A DNA stretch of 64,000 nt from Actinoplanes sp. KI2 (GTDB lineage: Bacteria; Actinomycetota; Actinomycetes; Mycobacteriales; Micromonosporaceae), in contig NZ_JAOSZE010000040.1 of assembly GCF_025630775.1 (NCBI RefSeq), positions 40,223 to 104,222 on the forward strand. Reading direction: 5' to 3'. This document shows positions 49,901 through 60,300 of this stretch, piece by piece. Position numbers and translations under genes: made by a program. Position 1 is the stretch's first letter; every line of letters starts with the position of its first letter. The notes under the pieces are model-generated. The model saw only the letters and a program-made list of their open reading frames with translations. It did no database searches and had not been told where the DNA came from.

Positions 49901-52900
49901 CGCAGGTCGAAACCGTAGGTCCACACCGAGCCGTCCGGCCCGGTCACCTTGGATTGTTTGCCGCCGGGCGTGTATTCGTAGGTGATGGCCTGGCTGGTAC
50001 CCCCGGAGGCGGCGTATCCGGTGGCTGCCGATCCGTTCAGCGTTGGCGCGACGGTGTACTGGTCCAGTCGGGTGGTCCGGCCGCGGGCGTCGACGGCCGT
50101 GGTGGTGGCGACGCCGCCCTGGGGCGGGAGCACGGTGGTGGTGTCTCCGCGGTAGGCGACTCGGGTGTCCCAGGTCCGGATGCCGTTGTGTTCCTCGGTG
50201 GTCAGGGTGGCGTGGCCGCGGCCGTCGTGGTCGATGACCGTACTGTCGGGGATCGACACCTGTGACAGCTGGTCCGACACGAGCTTGCTGCTCGGGGTTC
50301 CGGCGGCGGAGTAGCCGTTGTTGGTGATCACGGTCCAGCCGTTTGAGTCGTACTGCGTGTCGGTGACCGTGATGCTGCCGTTCTCTCCGGTCTTCTGTGT
50401 TTCCAATGGGCGCAGGAAGGCGTCGGAGAGGGTCTCGTTCTGGCTGTAGGTGCCGTCCTCGAGCAGCGTGTTGCTGGTGATGACGGTCGGGCCGGTGCTG
50501 GACAGCTGGTAGGTGTAGGTCAGGTTGGCGGCGGCTCCGGCGGCCTTGCTCTTGTTCGGCAGCCACACCGCGGTTAGTTGGCCGAGCGCGTCGTAGGTCA
50601 GCGAGGTGAGTTGCCCGGCGACGTTGGTCTTGGCGGTTGCCTGCTGGCGGGCGGGGTCCAGTACCGTGGTGGCGAGTTCGCAGTCCTTGCTCGACGAGGT
50701 GGCCGCGGCACAACTCGCGCCCGGTGTCACCTGCGTGATCGTGGTGACCTGGGTGGGTAGCGCTCCGGTTGCGGGAGAGAATTTCGAATACGAGCTTTGC
50801 GACAGGCTCGAGCCACTGGGCGACTTCGAGTTGGGCGTGCGCGTGATCGAGGTCTTCCGGCCGTAGGAGTCGTAGGCGGTCTTGACGGTGTCGACGAAGG
50901 CGCTGACCGTGGTGCCGCTGGCCGTGGAGGCGGTCTGGATCAGGGTCGCGTCACCGGCGGTCGGCAGGGCCGGGTTGCTCTGGCCGTCGCCGTTGTAGAC
51001 GAAGCCGTGGTTGTCGTAGGAGGTTCGGGCGTCCGCCGTGAGAGTGCCGGTCGGTGTCGCTGCGCCACCGTTGCAGTCCTGGGTGGTGGTGATGATCTCG
51101 GCCGGGAGGACCAGGGTGTCTTTGGCGCCGTCGACGTACCGGGTGAAGGTGCACACCGGGGTGTTGCCGGCGGCTCCGACCTCGCCACGGTCGTCCGACT
51201 GGACTTCCATGCCGGTCGTGCTCTGCCCGAGTGTGGTGTTGTAGAAGCTGTCCTTCTCGGTCTTGCGCCAGCCGTAGGAGACGGACTGCCGGGTCACGGT
51301 CTTGGCGGTACGCACCATCTGGGCGGTCAACGCCGGCAAGCCCGATCGGGTACGGGTGGCGGTCGGTCCGATGATCGTCGGGACGGTGACGGCGGTGTTG
51401 TCGATCGTGCCGCCGACGCCGGTGTAGGTGTCGGTCTCGAAGACCTGACCCGCCAGGACGCTGTTGTCGGCGACCGAGATGGTGCCGTCCTGGCTGGTCA
51501 GTGCGGGGACGCTGCGGGTGCCGCTCGGCATGGTGTCGCCGTTCATGCCGAGGAAGTAGTACGTCTTGGTCAACGTCTTCTGGTCGAAGACCTTGGCTCC
51601 GTTGGTCTTGTGGAAGATGCTCGGATCGCCGGTGGTCACGTCGACCTCGGGATAGCCCCGGAACTGGCCCCAGGTGCGGTACTTGGCCTTGGTCACCTCG
51701 TTGTCGTCGTAGTGCCAGCCCGGGTTACCCACGTAGCTGTACTCGGTGACCAGCTCCGGCTCGGAGCCGTCCTGGTAGCTGTCGTGCCCGTCGGTCGTGG
51801 TCACCGACCGGACCGGGTGGGTGTAGAACCAGTCCACCAGCGGGGCGGGCTGCGCCTCGGGCGTCCAGTAGACCGGGAAGCAGCCGGTCTTGTTGGTCGA
51901 CGCGAACGCCTTCACGTCGGTGTCGGCCGGATCCTGCGTGTTGGTGGCCGGTAGGCCCGAACAGTCCGGCGTGTTGTAGACGATCGTCGTTTCCGCACCG
52001 GTTTCGGTGAGCACGGTCTGGATCCGGTTGTGGTACATCAGCTGCGGGCCGGGCAGCGTGCCGACTCGGTTCGGCAGCTGCAGCGGTGTCCCGAAACTCA
52101 CCGTCCCCGCGGATGTGTCGGCGGCCGCGCCGCCGAGCCGGTCCAGGCCGGTGTGGGTGATCGAGGCGAGCCACAGGGTGGGCGGGTGGTCGCCGCCGTC
52201 GGGGAACGTCTGCGTGAAGTCGTAGCGGTCGACCTGCTTGGTCGCGCCGCCGACCTGCACCTGGGTGGTGATCGAGGTGAGTCGCTTACGTGACCAGAAA
52301 CTCGCGCCGTGGTTGGTGCAGTCGGTGGCTCCGGCGGCGCAGTTGAGGTCGATCGGTGTGTCCGGCCAGTACTCCGGGTGCGACACCGTGAACTGGTCGT
52401 TCGAGCAGGTGTTGCCCGCCGGGGCGCCCGCGATGCACCGCTCCGCGGTGGCGTCGAAGACCACCTGCTCGGGCGCGGTCGCGGAGTAGATCGTCGACGC
52501 GGTCATGCCGTAGTCGATCCGCTTGAGCGTGCCGCCGCGGGTGTACGCCACCGCGGTGTTCTTCATGTCGGCGCCGTAGTAGCCGGTCTCCGGCGTGTAG
52601 TAGTAGGCGGTGGCGTTGCCGTGCAGGTCGACCGAGTAATCGAGGTTGAATCGGTAGCCCAGGGTGCAGGCGGTGTCGGCGAAGGATCCGTCGGGGCAGT
52701 CGCCCACCCCGGCGTGCGCCCGGTAGACCGGAACGGTCCACGCCGATTGGGTGGTCTCGTCGCCGGCGGCCCAGCCGGGCAGCCGGTTGAGGCCGAAGTA
52801 GTACTGCACCCCGTCCTCGGTGACGCGGAAGTACTCACGGTTACTCGTGCCGTTGTCCGTACCGGCCGTGCCGCTGAGGTCCTCGATCTTCGTCGTGGAG

Positions 52901-54006
52901 TCGTCGTCGGCCGGGCGGAATTTGTTCGCGCCGGCGTCGTACACGATCGGGGTCGAGGTGCCGTTGAGCGAGAGCGTCAGAATCTGCCCGTCCCAGCACT
53001 GGTCGCCGTCGCCGGTCGGCGCGCCCGAGCCGGTGACGTCGGTACAGGACTTGTAGGTGCGCTCGATGTAGCTCTCGGTCGAGGACCACCCGTCGCCCAG
53101 CCAGGAGGACTGGTCGTTGGTCCCTTCGGTGCGGGCGTCCTGCGACGACGAGTTGTAGCTCAGCGCGATGGTCGGCGCGGCACCCCCGACGGCGGCCGGG
53201 ACCGAAACGGGGTAGCTGTACGTGAACGCGCCGGTGTTGCCGGCCGCCGACCAGGTTCCGCCGGGCGAGAGGCTGGTGGCCGTGTAATCCCCGGATGAGC
53301 TGCTGGTGCTCGTGGTGGCCGCCAGTACCGTGACGTTCGCCGTCGTCGCGCCGGCCGCGGTTGGCGCGGTGAGGGTGACCTGGGCGGACAGGGGCGTGCT
53401 GGCCGGAGTGGTCAGCGGCGTCTGGGTCTGGCAGCGGGCGGCGGTGGGCTGGGTCAGCGCGCAGCCGGGCAGCCGGACCAGGTGCAGCCGGGCCGCGTAG
53501 TCGCCGCCGTACGCGTTGCGGAAGGTCGTGTCGTCCACTGTGACGCCGACGGCGCCGGCGCCGGCGGTGCTCTTGAGCGTGAACATGACGCCGTGGACGC
53601 CGGCCTTGACGGCGGTCTTCTGATCGACGGTCTGCACACGTACGCCGATCGGTGCGGTGCCATGACCGGCCGGCCACAGCGACACCGGCGACGAGCCGGC
53701 CGGGACGCGTTTGCCGGCCGTCGCGGCAGTCAACGTCACGTCCGCCGTCGTCGCGCCCGGCAACGAGGCATGACCGGACGGGTCGAATTTGGCGTACGGC
53801 TTCGGCGGCGCCTGATGGCGTACGGCCCTGGACTTGCCGAGGGTCACCCGCTTGGTGGCCGGTGCGGTCGGCAACGTCACGCCGCGAGGTGCGGCAGCCG
53901 CGTCGTCCGGCAGGACGGTGTTGGTCAAGGCCGGGATCACCGCCAGGATGACGGCGGCGGCGAGATGCGCTCGGCGAGGAGCACGAAGGCGTTTTCTGGA
54001 CAGCAT
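46924..54006 (-). CDS. RHS/YD-repeat polymorphic toxin with Hint domain and C-terminal toxin tip
   Basis: 2360 residues. The signal/anchor sequence is AHLAAAVILAVIPALTNTVLP. Then comes a beta-rich N-terminal part (TIALSYNSSSQDARTEGTNDQ), a long run of YD repeats (for example YDALGQLTAVW, YDLLGRKLTATD, YDDANQMVSTTD), and the RHS core (YLFNDPHGTGTLALD, GARKYDPALGRFISVDPVLE, about 1820-1930). A Hint autoprotease domain (about 2113-2260) starts with the nucleophile Cys (CLTNSFSADTKVLMSDGS), keeps TTAHHPIW and ends in VLVHND. The last 100 residues (46924-47226) are the toxin tip (TQMRVMEPTSRYPNGYVVYMN, GQTVNPTTGRT, SDPYGHIGLAP). Such tips act on neighbouring cells after the shell is exported and the tip released. 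The enzymatic type of this tip is not settled. Confidence 0.88.
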   Translation of the reverse strand: MLSRKRLRAPRRAHLAAAVILAVIPALTNTVLPDDAAAAPRGVTLPTAPATKRVTLGKSRAVRHQAPPKPYAKFDPSGHASLPGATTADVTLTAATAGKRVPAGSSPVSLWPAGHGTAPIGVRVQTVDQKTAVKAGVHGVMFTLKSTAGAGAVGVTVDDTTFRNAYGGDYAARLHLVRLPGCALTQPTAARCQTQTPLTTPASTPLSAQVTLTAPTAAGATTANVTVLAATTSTSSSSGDYTATSLSPGGTWSAAGNTGAFTYSYPVSVPAAVGGAAPTIALSYNSSSQDARTEGTNDQSSWLGDGWSSTESYIERTYKSCTDVTGSGAPTGDGDQCWDGQILTLSLNGTSTPIVYDAGANKFRPADDDSTTKIEDLSGTAGTDNGTSNREYFRVTEDGVQYYFGLNRLPGWAAGDETTQSAWTVPVYRAHAGVGDCPDGSFADTACTLGYRFNLDYSVDLHGNATAYYYTPETGYYGADMKNTAVAYTRGGTLKRIDYGMTASTIYSATAPEQVVFDATAERCIAGAPAGNTCSNDQFTVSHPEYWPDTPIDLNCAAGATDCTNHGASFWSRKRLTSITTQVQVGGATKQVDRYDFTQTFPDGGDHPPTLWLASITHTGLDRLGGAAADTSAGTVSFGTPLQLPNRVGTLPGPQLMYHNRIQTVLTETGAETTIVYNTPDCSGLPATNTQDPADTDVKAFASTNKTGCFPVYWTPEAQPAPLVDWFYTHPVRSVTTTDGHDSYQDGSEPELVTEYSYVGNPGWHYDDNEVTKAKYRTWGQFRGYPEVDVTTGDPSIFHKTNGAKVFDQKTLTKTYYFLGMNGDTMPSGTRSVPALTSQDGTISVADNSVLAGQVFETDTYTGVGGTIDNTAVTVPTIIGPTATRTRSGLPALTAQMVRTAKTVTRQSVSYGWRKTEKDSFYNTTLGQSTTGMEVQSDDRGEVGAAGNTPVCTFTRYVDGAKDTLVLPAEIITTTQDCNGGAATPTGTLTADARTSYDNHGFVYNGDGQSNPALPTAGDATLIQTASTASGTTVSAFVDTVKTAYDSYGRKTSITRTPNSKSPSGSSLSQSSYSKFSPATGALPTQVTTITQVTPGASCAAATSSSKDCELATTVLDPARQQATAKTNVAGQLTSLTYDALGQLTAVWLPNKSKAAGAAANLTYTYQLSSTGPTVITSNTLLEDGTYSQNETLSDAFLRPLETQKTGENGSITVTDTQYDSNGWTVITNNGYSAAGTPSSKLVSDQLSQVSIPDSTVIDHDGRGHATLTTEEHNGIRTWDTRVAYRGDTTTVLPPQGGVATTTAVDARGRTTRLDQYTVAPTLNGSAATGYAASGGTSQAITYEYTPGGKQSKVTGPDGSVWTYGFDLRDRQISSTDPDSGTTTVGYDDANQMVSTTDARNIELDYTYDLLGRKLTATDKTNGNFKFASWTYDTVRIGQPTSSTRYVPGVTGGYTVAATGYTALNHVSGTTITLPAAESPLPTTYTTKYTYSTNDELLTSQTDPRTQGLIGETITYNHDTLGAATTASGTDLYAASTVYTDFGQPSKITMGASTNQAAEIFSYDDQTLRLTERTVSRTQAPGPLVDDTTYTYDAAGNPLSTVDKQSETGSTITDTQCYQYDGLNRLTQAWSAVGDCPAQGTDPTAATVSSSAGSYWQSYAYSAVGNRTQVVDHSTTGGVDATTTYHNACDSNCAGVTQPHTLASTSGGSAPTTFGYDPDGHLQTRTPTTSAGQSLKWDDEGNLAEVDTTGASPTSTKYLYDADGHQLIRRDPGRTTLFAGDTQIVVNTSVTPNVLLGAVRTYSHGGTGQAIATRSSLDGGTVDYLFNDPHGTGTLALDTTTQQASRHQYTPYGTQRGSANATAWPDMTHGYLGAAQDTSTGYTDLGARKYDPALGRFISVDPVLETTDANQLGGYAYAGDNPISHSDPSGLCNADICAPNLDPQDNGKAPSPKPKHPRVVHHRHLDEVNNLDGSIELGGIHVDVDAVTDVHQFAVDVDQQLDSLYNTYGPDWSLDDTSKLLRAMNLACALKGTACRAIYAKELWDTNAKRLDYLTHCGSKCTLGREIMTASVAGLVAAGAEAGAAKAYSSAESVALTQTELADIAAGTSSPGCLTNSFSADTKVLMSDGSTKPISQVRIGDKVLATDPATGKTAAHEVTALHVNTDTQLTDLTIKTPDGRTATLHTTAHHPIWSPQRHKWVDAAALGADERLAAPIPLSRPIVGAVRAFAGSRTMYNLTVADIHTYYVLAGNTPVLVHNDGGFVWVIPGPNGELLPGIPDGATGTISDNGKGMTYQIPRGTEGVDPRVTQMRVMEPTSRYPNGYVVYMNQSGQTVNPTTGRTTMGKSDPYGHIGLAPSCK

Positions 54007-54234
54007 CGACCGCGGCCTTTCCCCGTACGTCGTGCCGGAAGTCCTCTGAGGACGGTGGTACGACGGTGATTCCTACCGAATGATCGCCGATTCCGGCGGG
54101 AGCAGACTACGGCCGCACAGCGTCCTTGTCTGTACCGCCATGCATTTGGTCACTTAAATTTTTGGATGCTAGTCCAATTACCCCTATTCGGCCTGGAACG
54201 TCGGTGTTCAGCCGGGGCAGGCGGGGTCGAAGTC

Positions 54235-54254
54235 GGGGCCACAAGGGGCCACAA
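54235..54254 (+). repeat. Adjacent 10-bp direct repeat
   Basis: GGGGCCACAA occurs twice in direct succession in the RHS-LamG intergenic region. Confidence 0.85.
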
Positions 54255-54312
54255 TGGCTGCCGCGCACCGGCGATCATCGCCGGCGCCTGGCCATCCGAT
54301 AAGACAAATTTC

Positions 54313-54349
54313 GAGTTCTGTCTAATCATTCTTTTGAGTTCCGTCTAAT
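54313..54349 (+). repeat. 14-bp direct repeats, 23 bp apart, upstream of the LamG gene
   Basis: GAGTTCTGTCTAAT (54313-54326) and GAGTTCCGTCTAAT (54336-54349) differ at one base. A 23-bp period is about two helical turns, which fits a dimeric or cooperative regulator or an activator site for the gene at 54385. Confidence 0.75.
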
Positions 54350-54384
54350 TAGCTGTCGCTCGACGAAGGGGTCACGAGAAAGAC

Positions 54385-57300
54385 ATGTCGCGACGTTCGA
54401 CGCCCACTGGCCGCCTCGCGTTGGCGACCACCATGGCAACACTGTGCTTCGCAAGCGCCATCGGCGTAGCCACACCGGCACACGCCGCCCCGGTCGCCGC
54501 GAAGGTCACCCCGGCAGCGAAGACGCCGCCCGCCGTGGCCAAGCCGACCAACCCCACTGCGGCAGCCATCGCCAAGGCCAAGCAGACCGGGGCCGCGGTC
54601 GGCATCGCGGCCCAGACGACTGAGTCGTCCACGGTGCTCGCCAACCCCGACGGCACGCTCACCAAGATCTCATCTTCCAACCCCCAACGGGTGCTGCAGA
54701 ACGGTAAGTGGGTGCCGATCGACACCACGTTGGTGCGCCGGACGGACGGCAGCTACGCACCCCGGGCGGCGGTCACCTCGGTCACGATCGGCGGTGGCGG
54801 AAGCACCCGCCTGGTGTCGCTCGCCGACAGCGGGCACTCCCTCGGCTTCACCTGGCCCGGCAGGCTGCCGGTCCCGACGGTCAGCGGCGACACCGCGACG
54901 TACGCGAATGTCTTGTCCGGAGTCGACCTCCAGATCACCGCGGACGCCACCGGCTATTCCTCGATGCTGGTCGTGAAGACCGCCGAGGCCGCCGCCAATC
55001 CGGCTCTGGCGAGCCTCCAGCTCGGACTTGGCGGCACCGGCGTGAAGGTACGCGCGACCCGGGACGGCGCGGAGGCGATCGACAAGGCCACCGGACGGAC
55101 CGTCTTTCACAGCGACACGGCGTTGATGTGGGACAGCAGCCCGGCCGCGGGTGAGCCCGCCGGGCCGAGCGCCAAGGCGGCGCTCGCCGGCCCGAACGCG
55201 GAGCATGCGGCGTCCGCCCGGGTGGGTGGGCATCGGGCCCGCGTCACGGTCTCGGTCAGCGGCGGCAAGCAGACCCTCACGCTGAACAGGTCGTTGCTCA
55301 CGGCGAAGACCACCAAGTTCCCGGTCTTCGTGGACCCGGAGTGGTCCGGTTCGCCGGGCAGGTCTCAGCTGAACTGGGCGCGGATCTCCAGCAACGGCTG
55401 GAACGTCTACAACTCGACCTCGACGACCGGGTCCACCAGCGCGCGGATCGGCTACGACAACTGGCCGACCGGCGACGCCGAGAAGGCGCGCACGTACTAC
55501 CAGATGAACACGTCCGGCATCAAGGGCGCGGTGATCTTCAACGCTCACCTGTACGTCACCGAGCGCTGGGCGGCCTCCTGCTCAGACACGACGGCCGCCG
55601 TCTACGGCGCCGGCGCCACCGGGTTCAGCTCCTCCACGTTGTACTGGGGACACGAACCGGGCCGCTCCTCGTCGGCGGTCGACACGGCGGCGAGCCACGA
55701 GGCGAACTGCTCCAGCTCGACGCCCTACGTGACACCGGCAAAGCTGGACTTCGACGTCAGCAGCTGGATCAAGAATGCCGCGGGCGGGAACTGGTCGGTC
55801 GCGAACTTCGCGGTCGTCGCCGCCAACGAGAGCGACAAGTACTCCTGGAAGCAGCTCGGCTACGGCGGCGGCGCGACACTGTCGGTGACCTACAGCTACC
55901 GGCCCAAACTCAAGGACGGAACCGGCGACCCTGCCGTGCACCCGTCGGTGGTCGACCAAGGCAAGATCATGACCACCACGCATACGCCCACCCTGTCCTC
56001 CCGGGCCATCGACCCCGATCTGGCCGGCGGCAACGAACTGGTGGAGGTCGAGTACCACGTCTACAACTCCGCCGGAACCCAGGTCGCCTACGGCTACGGA
56101 CCGAAGACCATCTACAACACCAACGGCAGTGACTGGACCACACCCTCGCTGGCCGACGGCACATACACCTGGAAGGTGAACGCCAAGAACGCCGCCGGCC
56201 TATGGATGGTCGGCTTCGGGCCCAACCAGACCTTCACCATCGACACCAGCGCCCCCGCCCCGCCCAACATCACGTCGGAGCAGTTCCCGCCGAGACAGGT
56301 CGGCGCCGCCTACGGCGACAAGGGCACGTTCGCGATCAATCCGCATGACAAGGCCAACAACGTCATGGGCTACCTGTTCGCCATGGACAGCACCCTGGCC
56401 AACACCACCTATGCCGCCAACCACGGCACCGCTTGGACGACCTCGACCACCATCAAGGCCGGCACGATCTACTACGCGAAGGCCGACAACGCCACCGGAA
56501 CCGGCACCGTGGTGATCAACGGAAACGCCGGGATCTCCTTCGCTCCCGGCACGGCCGGCGCGCACACCCTCTACGTCAAGGCGGTCGACCAGGCCGGCTC
56601 CACCTCAGGCCAGACGCCCTACCTGTTCTACGCGGGCGCCGGCTCGCCGACCTACGCGTACGGCGACAAGCTGATCAGCGGCTGGACGGCCACAAACACG
56701 GATGGCACCACCACGGTCGTTCCCGCCGCCACCACGACGACCACCGGCGGATACCTGGTCAGTCAGGCCGCGATCCCCGGCCTCTACTTCGGCGACGGCT
56801 GGGACGCCGTGCTGAGCAATCACAACACCGGCAAGGTCGCCAAGGGCGACACCGCGACGTTCTCCTTCGACATCCCGGCCACCGGCAACTGGGACATCGG
56901 CGCCGACCTGACCAGCGGAACCGCCGACGGCATCTGGGACATCGTGCTGGACGCCGGCAAGTCCACCGCCACCACGGTGCTCACCAACCACGACGGATAC
57001 TCGGCGGCCGGGACGCCCTTGTCGACCCAGTACGTCGACTTCGGGATCATCAAGGACGCTCAGGGAAAGCCGCTGGCCCTGGCCAAGGGCGTGCACACCC
57101 TCACCTTCACCATGGTCGGGATCAACCCCGGCTCCGCCGGCTACCAGGCCGGCATCGACCTGATCCGGCTCGCACCGTCGGTGACCTGCACCATCGACGA
57201 CACCTCGAAATGCCTGAACAACACCGCAATAACCACCTACACCGCCGGTAGCCCCGCCACCGTCACCACGGGCGATGCCGACGGCGGCGGCTACACCATC

Positions 57301-60300
57301 AACGCCGCCGACCTGACCGCCGCCGGCTGGACCGCGGGTCGCACCGTCACCGTCGACGGCGCCGCCGTCAAACTGCCCGCCGCCTTCGGTAACGGTGCCA
57401 GCGACAACATGCTCGGTTCCGGCCAGACGATCACGTTCGCGGGCGGGAACGCGGTCGACCGTGGCAACGCCCTGGTCTTCGTCGGCTTCGCCACCCAGGC
57501 CTCGGTCAAGAACATCACCGGCACGATCAACTACGCCGCCGGAAGCTGCCTGCGCAGCCAGGCATACACCATCGACAACGTGACCGACTGGGCACAAGGA
57601 TCCGCGGGCGGGACGGTGCTGACCATGCCGCGCCGCAACTGGAACAACGCCACCCAGGACACCACGGTTCACCCGAGCCTGTTCGCGATGAGTGTGCCGC
57701 TCAGCTGCCCCGGCGACCCCATCGCCAGCATCACCCTGCCCCTGGTCTCCAACAGCGCCCAGGACAAGGTGCCCTCGGCGCACTTCATCGGCCTGGGCGT
57801 ACGCCCGATCTCGGCCACCGGCAGCGACACCACCGCGATGCGCTGGGTCGGCAGCTGGGCGGCCGCCCAGGACACCGCGGCCGTCCAGGCCCAGACGAGC
57901 GACACCAGCCCCGCCTCCACAGCCACTTTGAACAACCAGACGCTGCGCATCCCCGTCCACCTGAGTCTGGGCACCGGCACACTCACCGGCGACCAGATCC
58001 GGATACACCTGTCCAACCAGCTCGGCACCACGCCCGTAACCTTCGACGCGGTCAGCGTCGCCCTGCAGGACAGCACGGCCGGCGGCGCCAACGCCGCGGC
58101 CACACCGATCGCCTTGACCTTCGCCGGCAACGCGACCGCAACGCTGCCAGCCGGAACGGACCTGCTCACCGATCCGGTCACCCTGAGCGTTCCCCCGCAA
58201 GGAACCCTGCTGGTCAGCCTGAAGGTGCACGGCAGCCTCAGCTCTATGCAGGGGCACAAGGACTCCAAGAATGCCGTCTACGCCAGCGCCTCGGACAATG
58301 CCGACCACACCAAGGACCAGACAGCGGCCAACTTCACGAAGTCGGCAATGACCGGCCTGCCCTTCCTTTCCGCGGTGGACGTCAGCACCTCCACCACCCG
58401 ACCCGTCGGCGCGCTCGTGCTCTACGGCGACCAGACCGTCAACTCAGACACCGCCACCCCCGACGGGCAGAGCCTGCTCAGCGACGACATCGCCAACGCC
58501 TTCGTCGCCGATCCCAACGGTGACGGGAACGTGCCCTTCGGCGTCCTCAACGAAGGGAGCAGCAGCTGGGGCAACGCCTTCCTGCTGCCGAACGTGGCCG
58601 TGGACCCGGGCGCCAACCCGCAGAGCGCCGTCGACCTCGTCGACCGCGAGGTCCTCAGCCAGGCCGACGTCCGCACCGTGCTCATCTCGGCCGGCACCGC
58701 CGACCTGCTCACCTGCACCGGCACCGCCGCCGCCTGCGCCGCGACGGTGCAGAACAAGCTCGTCGCCCTGGCCGGCCAGCTCCGCAAGTACTACGCCGAC
58801 GACGCCCTGAACCTCAACGTCAACTTCGACAACGGCACCGGGGCCCTCACCGTCTACGTGGCCACCATCCCGCCGTTCACCGGCACACACACCGCGGCCC
58901 AGGAGACCGCCCGCGAGAACGTCAACGCGTACATTCTCGGCTCCGGACAGACCTACCTCAACGGCAACGCCGACGGCGTCGTCGACTTCGCCGCCGCCGT
59001 CTCCACCGGGGCCAACGACACCTCCGACACCGTCAAGAGCGTCGATCTCTTCACCAGCTCGGGCACGACGTACCCGAACGATCTCTACTATCAGGACCTC
59101 GCGGCCCGGTACCTCGCCGACGCCGGCAACATCGACGACTCCTCCGGCGACGGCGGCTCCGGCACGGTCGGTCTCGACCCGGCCGGATCGTGGAGCTTCG
59201 ACGACGGCACCGGCACGACCGCCGCCGACACCGGCGCGACACAGACCCACCCGGCCACGTTGCACAACGCGACCTGGGGAGCGGGCCGCCTCGTCGGCGA
59301 CAACGCCGCCGTCTTCAACGGCACCAGCAGCTACGCCGGCACGGACCTCACCATCGACACCACCAAGAGCTTCTCGGTGTCTGCATGGGTACGCCTGACC
59401 GACAAGTCCGCCGACCGCACCGTCTTCAGCCGCGACGCCAGCGGAAACGCGTCCTTCTCCCTGCTCTACCAGCAATCCACCGACCAGTGGCTGGCAGAGA
59501 TGCCATCGGCCACCTCCGGCGCGGCCACCCTGTTCGTCGCCGGATCGGACCAGACACCGCAGGTCGGCGTCTGGACCCAGCTCACCGCCGTCTACGACGC
59601 CGACGCCACCACACTCACGCTCTACGTCAACGGCGCCTCCGGTGGCGGCACCGCCGACGTCACACCGTTCAACGACCCCAACGGTGCAATGTGGATCGGC
59701 CGCGGATCCAGCACCTGGTTCGCCGGAGCCATGGCCGACGTCGACGTCTGGCAGCGGGCCCTCGACCCGGCCGAGGTCGTAGCACGAACGGCAGCGACCC
59801 CGGTCATCGACTGGGAACTCGACGAAGGCTCCGCCACCACGGTGAACGACACCAGCACCTACAACCACCCCGGCACCATCGCCGGCGGCGCCACCTGGAC
59901 CGCACCAGGGCACAACGCCATCGACCCTGCCGCACTCACTCTCAACGGCACCAACGCGGCGATCACCGCCGCACCGGTCCTGCGAACCGACCAGTCCTTC
60001 ACCGTGACAGCCTGGGCACGGCTGACCTCCACCGCGAACACCGCAACCGTGCTCAGCCAGGACGGCACCCACTCCAGCGGATTCCAGCTGCAATTCGCCA
60101 AGAGCTGCGGCTGCTGGACCTTCGTCCTACCCCAAACCGACACCGCCACGCCGGCCGTGACCACGGTGCAGGGACCGGCCGCCACCCTCAACGCCTGGAC
60201 CCACCTGACCGCGATCTACGACGCCCAGCACAACACCGCCACGCTCTACGTCAACGGCACCCAGGCCGCCAGCCAGACTGTGCCCGCCGCAACCTGGACC

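Larger units (their letters stand above)
54007..54384. promoter_or_regulatory. AT-rich divergent promoter region between RHS and LamG genes
   Basis: 378 bp without a gene, much richer in A+T than its surroundings (especially 54130-54180 and 54295-54360). It should hold promoters for both giant divergent genes. It contains two pairs of short direct repeats listed separately. No firm -35/-10 pairs were assigned. Confidence 0.55.

Noticed and set aside
48175..50265. 696-codon plus-strand frame
   Set aside because: Shadow of the YD-repeat region of the RHS gene; a Gly/Val-rich sequence without features.
56605..58308. 567-codon minus-strand frame
   Set aside because: Antisense to the secreted LamG protein, which has clear domains in the other strand.
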